Shown here in pieces: positions 53,721-64,000 of a stretch of 64,000 bases of DNA (position 1 is its first letter; every line of letters starts with the position of its first letter). The notes under the pieces are model-generated. The model was given only the letters and a program-made list of their open reading frames with translations, did no database searches and had not been told where the DNA came from. The stretch spans positions 25,465,493-25,529,492 of the forward strand of contig OY855908.1 of assembly GCA_963693305.1 (NCBI GenBank), in the 5' to 3' direction. This stretch comes from Meandrina meandrites. Its lineage: Eukaryota; Cnidaria; Anthozoa; Scleractinia; Meandrinidae. The translations under genes and the position numbers were made by a program.

Positions 53721-55479
53721 GCTGGCGGAGCATCCATTACCAGATTTCAGACCGTGGGGGACTAAAACTAGTTAAGCATTTGCCGGACGGAAGTGGGGAA
53801 AACAATGGCGGTGGAAGAGAAGAATTTCAGTGTAGAAGAAGTCAAAAAAGCACTTTGTGAAAACGATTCTCTTGAAACCTTTTGACAGCTAAACATTAGC
53901 GAAATTTTGTCAAGAGCTGCAAATTAAAACATCTGGAATGAAGAAGGAATTGATAAAACTATTTCTTCCACTAAAAGACGAAGACTTATTTGACAGGAGG
54001 GTAAACAGCATTTGTAAAGAATACCAATTTTCAGCATCTCTTTCAAGGGAGGATATTCCACCACCTGCAGGCGGATGGAAGTGCGACACTTTGCTTTTCC
54101 CGAAAGGTCAAAAGGAAGTCATCAAGAAATACCAATCAGCGAAACGGCAAGGAATGAAAGGGAAGTTTCGCAAGGCGCAAGGAATGTTCTCTTTGAGAAG
54201 AATGAAAACTATAAAGGCTTTCAAATCAATCATTTTAAAAAGCTTTTCATCGGAAGTAACTCGGACAGCTGCTCTCCTTTTCGTTGCAACATTCCTCTTA
54301 AGGGTTGTTGCGAGTGCCCAGTAGGAAAATCTGGTCTTTGTTATCATGACATTGTAATACTTCTTCAGCTTGAGCATTTGACACATTTTAACGTTGTCCT
54401 TAACATGTACTCAGAAATTACCGAAATGGCACCGACCAACAAAAGGTGGCAAATCAAAAATCACGACTGCTTGTCATGTTCGGTTAAAATATTTTAGGAA
54501 CGCGAGATCAGCAAGGCAAGTGGTTAATACACAAAGAAGACAGAAAAAGAAAGTTGCAACTTCACAGGGAAAGGTTGACTCTTGCAGAGACCAAAATAAC
54601 TGTCTCAAGAGAGACGTTTTACAAATGAGCTCTAAAGTATCAGATGGAATATCAAAGTGTAATGTGGACGCATCAAATCATTTTCTTCAGAAATTGCAAA
54701 AATATGGAATCAAACAATCTGGATTGTATGCCCACCTATCATACAGAGGTGCTTATTTAAGTGAAATTATACACAAAGAGCATGACTATGCAAAGCAAAC
54801 TTCCACTAATGATGAAAGAATGCTTGAACCGACATTTACAGCAGAGAGTGAAGATATCTGGCACCGAGCATTGGTCACTTCAGATACCAACAGATCAAAC
54901 AAAGATATTAGCACTGATCATTACACTTCTATAGAATCTGCCTGTAATGAAAATTTCTTTTGTCCTGAAAAACCTCAAACATTGCTAAATTTGCTAACAG
55001 AGTCACAGGATGAGATCATAACTGTCAAGATTCCAGAGTAAAAAGGAGTCAAACCCAGGTTGAGAAACAACTAGTACATTGATGTGGCTCTTAGTACCCC
55101 AGAGTGGCTAGCAACCCGTGTAGGAGTAATTACTGCCAGCAAATTGCCATCTCTGTTTGGATTCTGCGGAAACAAGGAATTTGATTCATCATGGTTTTGC
55201 AGTCATAATAAAGTAGATGAATGCATCTGCAGACCAAAGAAATTTAAGAACTTTCAAAGGGGCAGAGTTTGAGCTCTTCAGAGTTTCTCTGGACTTACTG
55301 GTGAGTTAAATTATTTACCTTAAATTGTTCTTAATTATTGGAGTGCAGAGCAAGGAATAACTCACTTAAATATTCTATCCAATAATGTCATTGACAATAT
55401 CAAATATATATCTGTCAAGCTTATTGATGAGCTAGCTCATTAAAACTAAATGTTCCCTTGCCTGCTAACAAGAAGAGAA

Positions 55480-55860
55480 GGCAAAAAAGGGGAAGTACAA
55501 TATCTGGAGAAAAATTAAAAATCCAAATTTCTATTAATATTTCTTGTATTATATTTAAAAATTATCCTGCGAAATCGCGCGGAATATCGCCTGATACTTA
55601 GCCGACGAGGCCGTAGGCCTAGTTGCCTAAAATCAGACGATATTCCGCAAGATCGAGCAGGATAATTGTTTTATTATTCAACAAATTGTCAACGAAACGC
55701 TTTTTGTAGCGAGAATAACTGTGGTTGTGCGGCGCTTTGCAAGATTTCGGACGAATCTTGGCGATCTACGTATATCGCAGGATATCTGTTACAGATAACA
55801 CTGGCTTTCTGACCATATATGGGCATCACGCGAGCTTGTTGAATAATAATATAACATAAA
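55480..55860. mobile_element. Palindromic MITE inside the YqaJ gene
   Basis: AAATTATCCTGCGAAATCGC at about 55559 pairs with the GATCGAGCAGGATAATTGTT segment at about 55653, through GCGGAATATCG / CGATATTCCGC and ACGAGGCC / GGCCTAGT-like centres. A second inverted pair ATTATTCAACAA / TTGTTGAATAAT (55672; 55839) marks the right part. It separates the two halves of the YqaJ domain. Confidence 0.6.
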
Positions 55861-55937
55861 GGTTCTCCTGTGCCAAGCTGTGGATTTTTCAGACACCCCA
55901 TTGATCCAAACTATGGAGCTAGTCCAGATGGCTTTGC

Positions 55938-56002
55938 AGAAGCATTTCTTGTTCTTTTTTTAAATATATCTTTATTCAAAAAAAAAAGAAGCATTTCTTG
56001 TT
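55938..56002. repeat. 33-bp retro-insertion with 16-bp target duplication
   Basis: AGAAGCATTTCTTGTT occurs at 55938-55953 and again at 55987-56002. Between them are 33 bases ending in a run of about nine A. This is the pattern of a very short target-primed insertion. It interrupts the YqaJ frame between AEAFLV and its repeated continuation. Confidence 0.8.
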
Positions 56003-56012
56003 GAAGTGAAGT

Positions 56013-56436
56013 GAACTGGAGGACAGATAACTTTCTTATAGTCCTAACTCTCAGATAAAATGCTCTAATTTTTTTTATAAAAAGAAACAATCTGTTGATT
56101 GATGTTATGAAAGAAATTACAGATCATATTCTTAAGCATGAGGCTGTTACTGAGTGGCATCACCTCACTAGGCTGGGAAAGCAGCTCTTGGGTAATGTAC
56201 CTAACTTTGACTCATTGCGCAGTTTTAGGTCTTGTGTAAACTGTATGGCAAAACAGGTACAAAGAGTTGTGTTCACATAAACAAATCCATTCAGTCAGTT
56301 TAATGAATGAACAATGTATCAATGTAGTTGCTGTCCTGTTGGACTGTCAATACATTCTGAGATCGTGAATACAAATTTATTTGGAGGACAATTTTTTCTT
56401 AACAAATGTTCAAGAGACTTACCATAGCAATGTTAT
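56013..56436 (+). other. Tail-to-tail gap of the ISL2EU-type element
   Basis: An open frame to 56280 (ITDHILKHEAVTEWHHLTRL) may be a distal exon of the YqaJ-like gene but has no recognisable motif. The rest is AT-rich. Confidence 0.35.
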
Positions 56437-57000
56437 TTATCTCTTTGGTCCAACAGGTGTCTTTACCATGTTAATAATATGTGCAAAGAGTTGAAAGCAA
56501 TAACCTAAAAAATCAATTCTAGTACTTGGCCAACACCTGTTCAATATTTGCCAGTCTCTAACCCCTACCAATGTAATTCTCGATACATATTCTGAGATTC
56601 GCAATATCAAAATTCTTAACAATTTCTGTTGTGCAGAAGACCCCTCTGATGGCAAGAGTCTGTTATGTTAAACCCTTTGTCAGTCATGACAGTCTTGCCT
56701 TTACGGACATAATCTAGTACTTGTGACTGTTCGGTTATGTCAGAGTCACTTATACTTCCAGGATATGCATCTGTACAATGGATAAGGAACCCAGCTGGCA
56801 CTGTCCATACACATATCTTTCCTGTTGTATGGTTCTTGTAACTTGAGAATGTAATATTGTCCAATCATAATTCTCAGACAGAGAAATCCAAACTTCTGTT
56901 GCATCACCAATGACTGCAGTTTCACTGTACCCTGCCTCCACAAAGTCTTTTGGCATATATTTCTCGGCAAATTCAGGAAGTGGAGGCTTCTAAATGGACT
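56437..57000 (-). pseudogene. DDE_Tnp_4-type transposase, catalytic part (broken)
   Basis: On the minus strand, 56970-56870 gives MPKDFVEAGYSETAVIGDAT (first catalytic Asp in GDATE) and the next frame gives ITFSSYKNHTTGKI, WTVPAGFLIHCTDAYPGSIS, DSDITEQS and VMTDKGFNI. The last part (to 56437) gives VKNFDIANLRIYVSRITL and the end VKTPVGPKR. The usual VER...GR segment holding the catalytic Glu reads VSR here, so the active-site acid is lost, in addition to frameshifts. It is the C-terminal half of the THAP protein at 59337-59834. Confidence 0.78.
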
Positions 57001-57225
57001 AAAAAATACTACTCAGAAACACACACCAGCCAACAAAGATCCTGGACATTGTTGATGAACTGGTTGCAGTCATCCAAGCCATCGTCCTAAGGTGCAATGC
57101 ATGTCTGCAAATTGTTAAAAAACACGAGTTCTGTTTTCTTGTCTAGTTTCCTGATGAATTTTCAGTGATGAATTTTCAGTGTCTTTGCAGTCTGGATAAA
57201 TTATTGTGTCTAGGAAAGGTTCTAC

Positions 57226-58338
57226 CAGAAGTCCATAACTAGAAGTCTACATCTCTGGTAATAGGCCTTGAGATATGTCTTTCGCGTGCAGTCTATTTTT
57301 AGAACAGCTTTGCTGCGAACAAGTAGCCAATCACGTTGAAGTATTTTTCAATTCGCGCCTTTGATTGGTTGAACAAATGTTTGAAGAAAAGCAGAACTAC
57401 AGAAGACGAGCGAACGACATTACGAAATTACTGTTTGTTAGTCATCATAATTTCCGTTTTGTGAGGATTAAATCGTCCGGTCAATAATCATCAGGCCATC
57501 TTTCATCGATGATGATAGCGTCGAAGTTGTAAAAATTCGGAACATCCAAATAAGCGAGAAGACCTCAGTGTTTTGGAGTCAAAACAAAACCGTCGTCCCT
57601 GAAGCGCTCAAAATCGAGCGCGGAATGAACAGAATGAAGTTTGATTCGTTTGAGAACAACATTCAGAGAAAACGACAAGTTTGGCGAGTTTCGCATGTTT
57701 TTGGAATTATAAGGACGGCATGATAACAAAAGACTGTCTAAGGTAATGTATTTGTTTTAATATGAATAGAAATACGAGTTTACTTCATCGAACAATGATG
57801 ATTTCATTCACAGCTAGCCGTCAAAATTTTAATTTGTGCTTCTCGAGCACTTCGCAGTGTGCAGCTATCGCGTTGTGTATGTTGTTCAATATCTAAAACG
57901 AGGATATGCTGTACAAAATAAAGACACACTTTCCTACTACAAGTTTGGGGTAAATAATTCTCTCGTAAATTATAAAAAGTCGACCTGCCTGTTTTGTGAG
58001 TTTGTCTTCGGAACCCGGCGACGGGTACGTTACTTTTACACTCGCCTTCAAATGCCACTGGACAGACGTTTAAAATCACTATTTATGACACTACTTCTGT
58101 CGAAATGTGAGAATTAAAGAGAATGGCCTGTCAAGTGTTTTCAGTGATGTGATTTGATTTATTTCACTTGCCACTTTCCAAAAAATATTCGGCCGCAATA
58201 GAACTCCAGTGGTGTCGAAATGAAATAGTACGTGGATCACGTCATTTTCTCGCGACTACATCAGTTTCTAAAAATAGCCTACACGCGACATAACACGCGC
58301 GCCAATACCAGATGTAGACTTCTAGTTATGGACTTCTT
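57226..58338. mobile_element. 1.1-kb non-autonomous DNA element with 7-bp duplication
   Basis: GTTCTAC flanks both sides (57219-57225; 58339-58345). Terminal inverted repeats of about 34 bases pair AGAAGTCCATAACTAGAAGT at the left with its reverse at 58305-58337, differing by an extra CT. A 7- to 8-base duplication suggests a hAT-like mobiliser. No transposase is inside; the open frame at 57836-58117 is unrecognised. Confidence 0.7.
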
Positions 58339-58377
58339 GTTCTACACATTCTAACAGACAATCAAATTCAGTTTTTG

Positions 58378-59172
58378 TTAAAGTGTATATGACACGAAAA
58401 ATATTTTCTGCTTATTTGAAAGGCCTTTCAAAATACAGAAGAATGGCGTTTTTCTTTTCGAAATATCTTTTTTCGTTTCTGAGATATTGTCATTTTTGTA
58501 TTATGCAAATTAGATAAGTGATGACGTCATAAGATTTGCAACTAAAAAATGGTAAAATACTGAATAAACAATATCTCTAAAACCATTAAAGCAGTGGTCT
58601 TGGAACTTGGCACCACAAATGTGCATCACAGAAGAAACAAAATGACACCCTTAAGGCTGTTGCCATGACAACAGTTTTGCCGCTGGTGCTGTCTCAATAA
58701 AAACTGAAATTCCCAGTTTTTGTCTTAACCAAGAACCATCTAGTGCAGCCAATCTGATGCTGGAAATTAAGACAATATGGAAACAATGACTGTTCCAAGC
58801 AGGACCCTTTTTCTCACTTAAGAGGCTGCAAATGGGAATATTTGTTTTTTTGACAGAGAGAGACTGGGGCTGAAAGGGTTGCTATGGCAACAATACTAAG
58901 GGTGTCATTTTATTACTTTTGTGATGCACATTGGTGGTGCCAAGTTTCAAGGACACTGCTTCAATATTTCCAGAGATATTTTTTATTCAGTATTTTACCA
59001 TTTTTCAGTTGCAAATCTTATGACGTCATCACTGATCTAATTTGCATAATACAAAAATGACAATCTCTCTGAAACGAAAAAAGATATTTTGAAAATAAAA
59101 ACGTCATTCTTCTGTATTTCAAAAGGCCTTTCAAATAAGCAGAAAATATTTTTCATGTCATATACACTTTAA
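58378..59172. mobile_element. TTAA-flanked palindromic MITE (787 bp)
   Basis: TTAA stands at 58378-58381 and 59169-59172. The termini pair AGTGTATATGACA with TGTCATATACACT, and similarity continues inward for about 300 bases per arm (GAAAGGCCTTTCAAA, GACGTCATAAGATTTGCAACT, TTGCCATG/CTATGGCAA). TTAA duplication is the hallmark of piggyBac-type integration. Non-coding. Confidence 0.75.
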
Positions 59173-59184
59173 ATAAAACCAGTC

Positions 59185-59336
59185 TTAAGAAAAAAATATG
59201 GGGGAACTGCTTGAGCGATTCACAATGAAACTCTTTCATTTCCATTGCCATTTTCATTGCAGCAAGCTGTTGTTGGTAATACAGTGAATTATCGCTTAGT
59301 TCTGTTTGAAGTTTTGTAAGCTGCTGTTGCAAACTA
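59185..59336 (-). pseudogene. Coiled-coil continuation of the THAP transposase
   Basis: Beyond the stop that ends the THAP frame, another minus-strand frame reads CIDSLQQQLTKLQTELSDNS and QQLAAMKMAMEMKEFH, a clear continuation of the heptad-rich coiled coil. A one-base frameshift near 59337 therefore splits the gene. Confidence 0.6.
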
Positions 59337-59834
59337 TCAATACACCTCCTCTAGCTCTTTCGTTAGGGTTTCAACTTGGCACTTCAAGGCGGTACTTTCC
59401 TCATGAAGTTTCTCCGATAAAATTCGTCTCTTTTTAACTGGAGGCGAAGGAAATGGCGTCCTGCTCGTAGGAGCTTTTCTGGGAGTACAGTTCACATTAG
59501 ACGACGTAAACGACAGCAATCTCCTTGCACACTTAAGTTTTCGTTTCAGCTCGACAGTTGGTTTTTTGGAGTAATCCTCCGCTAATTTTTCAGCATACTC
59601 CTGCTTACAAATCACGTCTGGTAATTGGTCTTTCGATTTTCGTCCTGTGCTCCAGTGAGCACTGCAAATTACATGTTTTTGGCAGTTTACATTCTCGTTC
59701 ATAACAACTTTTGCGTAGCCCTTTCGCAGTTCAGGGTCGGACGGTAACGTGTAATAAGTATCGCCTTTTGTACGAAAATTGCTTTTACGTAAAGCACTGG
59801 CACAGTTGCAGTGCCATCCAATTTGCTTTCTCAT
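59337..59834 (-). pseudogene. THAP-like DNA-binding domain of the ISL2EU-type transposase
   Basis: ATG at 59834-59832. The first 85 residues have a THAP-type C2CH pattern: HCNCASALRKSNFRTKG, then HVICSAHWSTGRKSKD, with a YYTLPSDPELRKGY stretch in between. A basic region (VKKRRILSEKLHEESTALKC) and the start of a coiled coil follow. THAP domains recognise transposon ends or host promoters. Alone it is 165 residues; the catalytic half lies 2.4 kb away at 56437-57000, separated by two later insertions, so this was one gene, now broken. Confidence 0.65.
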
Positions 59835-59924
59835 TACCTATATCAATGGTGGTAATTATGGCGGCACTTCCGTCCGGGAAACAACGAAACTCGATTCCAT
59901 TTCCCTAACGTATGAAATCTGGCA

Positions 59925-60250
59925 ATACCTATAGGATTGGTAAACCCATCGAGCCGAGAAAATCTGGATCTCACGTACGTCCATCCATCCATCCATCCAT
60001 CCATCCATCCATCCATCCATCCATCCATCCATCCATCCATCCATCCATCCATCCATCCATCCATCCATCCATCCATCCATCCATCCATCCATCCATCCAT
60101 CCATCCATCCATCCATCCATCCATCCATCCATCCATCCATCCGTCCGTCCGTCCGTCCGTCCGTCCGTCCGTCCGTCCGTCCGTCCGTCCGTCCGTCCGT
60201 CCATCCATCCATCCATCCATCCATCCATCCATCCATCCATCCATCCATCC
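59925..60250. repeat. Compound (CATC)n-(CGTC)n-(CATC)n microsatellite with interspersed 5' module
   Basis: A module CTATAGGATTGGTAAACCCA followed by TCGAGCCGAGAAAATCTGG leads straight into about 40 CATC units (59979-60140), about 15 CGTC units (60141-60200) and a dozen CATC units (60201-60250). The long WMDG/IHPS frames over it are repeat artefacts. Confidence 0.93.
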
Positions 60251-61849
60251 TTAGATTCATCGTCAGTCCCTAGTGTAACTTATACTTCAGCGATGGCCTT
60301 AAAGCACTGGATTGCTAATAGCTACAGGTTAAAAACTTCCTTGTATTTGTCAGTGGAAATATTTTAACATGTGGGATGCTCGCGGCCAGAAAAATGTTCT
60401 GCTATCACTTTTTAAAGGAAGAGTAGGTCTCACGTTACAAAAAGGAACACAGGCGTGGTTAACGTCAGTTTTAAAGCAATTTAAAAAATTCCATCGACGT
60501 TATTGTGGATAGATCGCCTCCTTACTATGCAGTACTTCCCGCGGAATAACCACACGCATTTAAAGTTACGCTTTCAGAGCCTTTTAGAGCCAGAAGAAAA
60601 TCCAAGAAGAAACGTTGTAAACTCTCATGTCTAATGAAGGTTTTGAAGTTTTCGAAATGCGGCCTTTTTCAATTCCTAACTTCAATCGTTAATTTCATGG
60701 AATAATTTTTATATTTTTCTTCTAAACTCGAACACAATATTTGTGAAGGTTTTATTTACTTGTCCTTAAAATTTTATGAAGCCAAATTAATTTAACAAAA
60801 GTTATTTTGTTTTAATTACAGTCCTGTCTAAATTGCGGAAATCGGAACGACCTTAGTCAAAGTCTCTTTGCTTTATGGTGCAGAATGCTTTTTAAGAGGT
60901 TAAGTTTAACGTTATATTGCCTGCAGAGAAAAAGAACTGTCTTTGGTTGTTATGGATTTCTAACTTAATCCGTGCTATTAACATGACAACCATCCACAAT
61001 TTTGCGTTCAAAAGAGGCAAAATTCCGCAAAGGAAGTTACAACAAGGACTAGCGTTATTTGATAATAATTTTATTAGGACTTAATATCAGGAGATATCGC
61101 ATGAGAACCTACTTCTACTCTTTGTAGTACGTCCTGAAGACATTGTGTTAACTCCGTTGGAAATGTAAACGTTTCAAAATAAGCCTGCAAAGTTGCTGGC
61201 ACAAGAGCATGTCGATGGTTACAAAAAGGATCATAAGTCAATATCTTAAATATATCTTAGCTAATTAATTTGAATTCTACTTTTAGAGTTTGCAAGATAC
61301 GAAGCCTGTTTTAATTAACTGGTTCCGAATTTTTGTTTAAAAAAATAAATAATTTTAAAATAATGGTGGCAAATATAGGTGAAAAACCGGAAAATTATTG
61401 CTATAAATAGTTATAATTAGCTCATTTTAAAGTATGTTTGTCGTCTTAATCCACCTTGTTTAGCTTTAAAGTGTACTCTATTGCTAAAGCTTCTATTCTT
61501 GAATAAACAGAAAAATGGTCAAGTTAGAAGTTCTATCTGCAGTTACAAAAAGGACCAAAGTTCGGGCATTTCAGAAACGGCAGCAGAATATGTTTGATAT
61601 CTTCGTGGATTGATTGAGCATTGCCACACGAGATTCATAATGATAAAATGAGAGTAAGTTATGCCATTTCTTTAATTCACAGGTAATGTTAAAATTTAAC
61701 TAAATGACAAGTACGACGCATGCATGTATACACCATCTCATGTTTAATTCACCTGTTATGGTTTTCTAAAGTTCAGTTGGGTCTGAATCACTTTGTTCTA
61801 TAGAATACACATTACAACAGACAAAAAAGTGAATAAGCCAATTAATAAT
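60251..61849 (+). other. Unassigned AT-rich sequence
   Basis: No gene, tRNA or element with clear boundaries is recognised. The host gene may continue here, but I could not identify a phase-1 exon. Confidence 0.35.
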
Positions 61850-63965
61850 AAAAACGAAGATTAACACAAGCACAATTTTACGCATTAAAGCAAGAACAGG
61901 AGTTTATAATTCACTGTAAAAACGGAAATTAACACAAGCACAAGGTCAAGCATTAGCACAAGAACGAGAGTCCATTTACCACATTAAAAAAGAAGATTAA
62001 CACAAACACATTTTCAAGCATTAGCGTAAGAACAATACTGCATATTTCTCTGGAAAAAGCAAAGTAGCACAAGCAAACGTTCAAGCATCAGCGCAAGAAC
62101 AGTAGTCCACATTTCACTGTGAAAGTGGAGATTAACGCAAGCACAATAACTCAGGAACAAGATTCCATATTTCACAGTAAAAACGAAAATGAAAGCAAGT
62201 ATAATTTCACAATTTAGCACAAAAACAACAGTCTATACTTCATTGTAAAAACGGAGATTAACACTAGCACAATTTCAAATGTTAAAGCAAAAACAAGAGT
62301 CCCCATTTCACTCTAAAGACGGAGATAAACACAAGCACAATTCCAAGCATCAGCCCAAGAACGAAAACGCAAGAGTCCATACTTAACTGTAAAAAAGGAG
62401 ATTAACGCAACCACATATTCAAGCATTAGTGCAAGAAGAAGAGCCCCTAATTGTGCCCGTGACTAACACAGGCACAATTTCAAGTATTAAAGCAAGAACA
62501 AGAGTCCATATTTCACTGTATAAACGAACTAGTTTAACACAAGCACAATTTCAAGCCGTAGCACAAAGATAAGAGCCCATATTTCACTGGAGATTAACAA
62601 AAGCACAACTTCAACCATTAGTGCAAGAACAGGCGTCCATATTCCACTGAAAAAAAACGATATTTAAACAGGCAAAATCACAAACATTAGCGCAACAATA
62701 AGAGTCCATTTTTCACGATAAAAACGAAGATTAACACAAGCACAATTCAAGCCTAAGCTTAAAGAAAGGAGTCCATAATCCACTGTTAAAATGGCGATTA
62801 ACATTAGCGCAATTTCAAGCCTTAGCCCATGAACAACGGTGGTTATCACAAGCACAATTTCAAGCATAAGCGCAAGAACAGGAGTCCATATTTCACTGAA
62901 AAAGCAGAGATTAAAAGAGGCACAATTTCCTGCATTGGCACGAGAACAAGACTGTGAAAACGAAGAGTGACACAAGCACTGTTTCAAGTAAACTGAACAA
63001 GAGTTCATATTTCACTGTAAAAACGGAGATTAACAAAAGCACTTTTACAAGCATTTGCGCAAGAACAAGTTAAGTTACACTAAAAAACGAAGATGAACAA
63101 AGTGCAATGTCAAGTATAAGCGCAGGAAGAACACTGTAAAAGCAAAGTTTAACACAAGCACAACTACAAGTACTAAAGCATGAACAACAGTCCATATTTC
63201 ACTGTAAAAACGGAGATTAACCGCAGCACAATTTCAAGCATTAGCGCAAAAATAAGAGTCCATATTTCTATGGAAAAAGGGAAAGAAACACAAGTAAACG
63301 TTCAAGCATTAGCGCAAAAACAGTAGTCCATATTTCACTGTAAAAGCGGAGATTAAATGCAAGCACAATTTCAAGACTAGCGGAAAAACAAGAGTCCATA
63401 TTTCACTGTAAAATCAGAAATTAACAAAAGCACTTTTACAAGCATTTGCGCAAGAACAAGTTAAGTTACACTAAAAAACGAAGATAAAAACAAGTAAAGT
63501 TTCAAGTAAAAGCGTAGAAACAGAAGTGCTTAATTCACTTTAAACGGAGGTTGATACAAAAAAGGGTTAAGAGTCTATATTTAACTAAGAGCATGGAGAT
63601 TAACGTAAGCACGGTTTCAGGTGGTGACGCAGAAACATGAGCCATTATTTCACTGTGGAAATGGAGATGAACAAAAGCAAAGTCTCAATCATTTGCTCAA
63701 GAAGAGTGAAAATTAAGTCGCACGCTAATAGGCGTGACTTCTCTCTTCGTGTGTACTGTGTGCGACTAGCCCTCTCATGTGTGCTGACCTTAAGTTTAAT
63801 ACAAGCACAATTGTAAGTGTTATATCGAAAACAAAGGTCCACATTTCTTTGTAGAAACGGATATTTATAAATGCACAATTTCATTGTACGGGAAAGAACA
63901 AGACTCTTTATTTCAACTTGGAAACGAGAAAAGCGCAAATACAATTTCAAGCATAATTCAAGCAC
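61850..63965. repeat. Satellite array of about 70-bp units
   Basis: Roughly 30 diverged units with consensus parts GATTAACACAAGCACAATTT, CAAGCATTAGCGCAAGAACA and AGAGTCCATATTTCACTGTA run to near the window end. The spacing of the AACACAAGCACAA motif is about 66-73 bases. One interruption at about 63700-63790 carries a GTCGCACGC...GTGTGCGAC inverted pair. Minus-strand open frames over the array are spurious. Confidence 0.93.
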
Positions 63966-64000
63966 GACGATCCTTATTTCGCCGCCAAAATAAACATTAC

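Larger units (their letters stand above)
53805..56012 (+). pseudogene. SAP-SWIM-YqaJ protein of the ISL2EU-type element (broken)
   Basis: The start MAVEEKNFSVEEVKKAL at 53805 is followed, after an in-frame stop near 53882, by ELQIKTSGMKKELIKLF, a SAP-like DNA-binding helix pair. A frameshift leads to a SWIM zinc finger (CCECPVGKSGLCYHD, about 54309-54350). An open region to 55041 (SLYAHLSYRGAYLSE-like) has no named domain. The YqaJ/lambda-exonuclease fold begins at about 55093 with TPEWLATRVGVITASKLPSL and, after an insertion, continues with DPNYGASPDGFAEAFLVEVK (55905 on), holding the metal-binding Asp and the ExK pair. YqaJ nucleases resect DNA ends. Stops, frameshifts and two insertions inactivate it. 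Confidence 0.7.
53783..59877. mobile_element. ISL2EU-type DNA transposon (decayed), with convergent YqaJ and THAP-DDE genes
   Basis: CCGGACGGAAGTG at 53783-53795 is mirrored exactly at 59865-59877. The SWIM-YqaJ gene starts just inside the left copy and the THAP-transposase just inside the right one; they converge near 56.3-56.4 kb. From the literature as I recall it, ISL2EU elements encode a DDE transposase with a THAP-like domain plus a YqaJ-type nuclease. True termini and target duplication were not determined. Later insertions: palindromic MITE (about 55480-55860), 33-bp retro-insert (55954-55986), 1.1-kb element (57226-58338) and TTAA-flanked element (58382-59168). Confidence 0.65.

Noticed and set aside
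59843..60367. ORFs of repeated Trp-Met-Asp-Gly and Ile-His-Pro-Ser
   Set aside because: Products of the CATC/CGTC microsatellite.
61850..63965. CRISPR-like array
   Set aside because: Units diverge throughout without constant repeat and unique spacer, and the window is eukaryotic; it is a satellite.

Overview
The window is eukaryotic nuclear DNA, AT-rich and loaded with repeats. I read it as anthozoan, probably stony coral; that is inference. The grounds are a ZU5-UPA gene spread over tens of kilobases and a dense mix of transposon families typical of cnidarian assemblies: BEL/Pao, GIY-YIG Penelope-like elements, Tx1/L1-like and CR1/L2-like LINEs, a tRNA-derived SINE, PIF/Harbinger, an ISL2EU-type element, TTAA- and TA-flanked non-autonomous elements, and many fold-back MITEs. 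No rRNA gene, genuine tRNA gene, CRISPR array or bacterial-style operon was seen.

The backbone is one host gene on the + strand, seen as seven internal exons (10205-10405, 12656-12979, 16734-16966, 17855-18141, 38760-39086, 40191-40353, 49880-49940). They have GT-AG borders and codon phases that match across all six junctions. They encode a linker, a first ZU5-like domain, a second ZU5-like domain, a UPA-like domain and a low-complexity tail. This resembles the ZU5-ZU5-UPA core of PIDD1-type proteins. Neither the first nor the last exon is visible.

Layout. 0-10 kb: a broken PIF/Harbinger element with convergent Myb-like and transposase relics, a 0.7-kb palindrome, and a nested inverted-repeat structure of about 4.6 kb. 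10-18 kb: four host exons, a LINE tail and a decayed Penelope-like element. 18-38.7 kb: one large intron holding an intact BEL/Pao retrotransposon (23518-29721) inserted into a fold-back Penelope-like element (22618-30931), followed by a TA-flanked 2.4-kb element and several MITEs. 38.7-50 kb: three more exons, a hairpin-bearing tandem repeat, a 5'-truncated LINE with target-site duplication, a 9-bp minisatellite and two larger tandem duplications. 50-60 kb: a SINE, tRNA-like fold-back elements and a decayed ISL2EU-type DNA transposon (about 53.78-59.88 kb) with a SAP-SWIM-YqaJ gene and a convergent THAP-DDE transposase, itself hit by at least four later insertions. 60-64 kb: a compound CATC/CGTC microsatellite and a satellite array of roughly 70-bp units running to the window end.

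Only the BEL/Pao element looks recently mobile: its two 133-bp LTRs differ at one base, it has a 5-bp target duplication and its ORF is uninterrupted. Almost everything else is degraded, so the main value here is the nesting history and the host ZU5-UPA gene.
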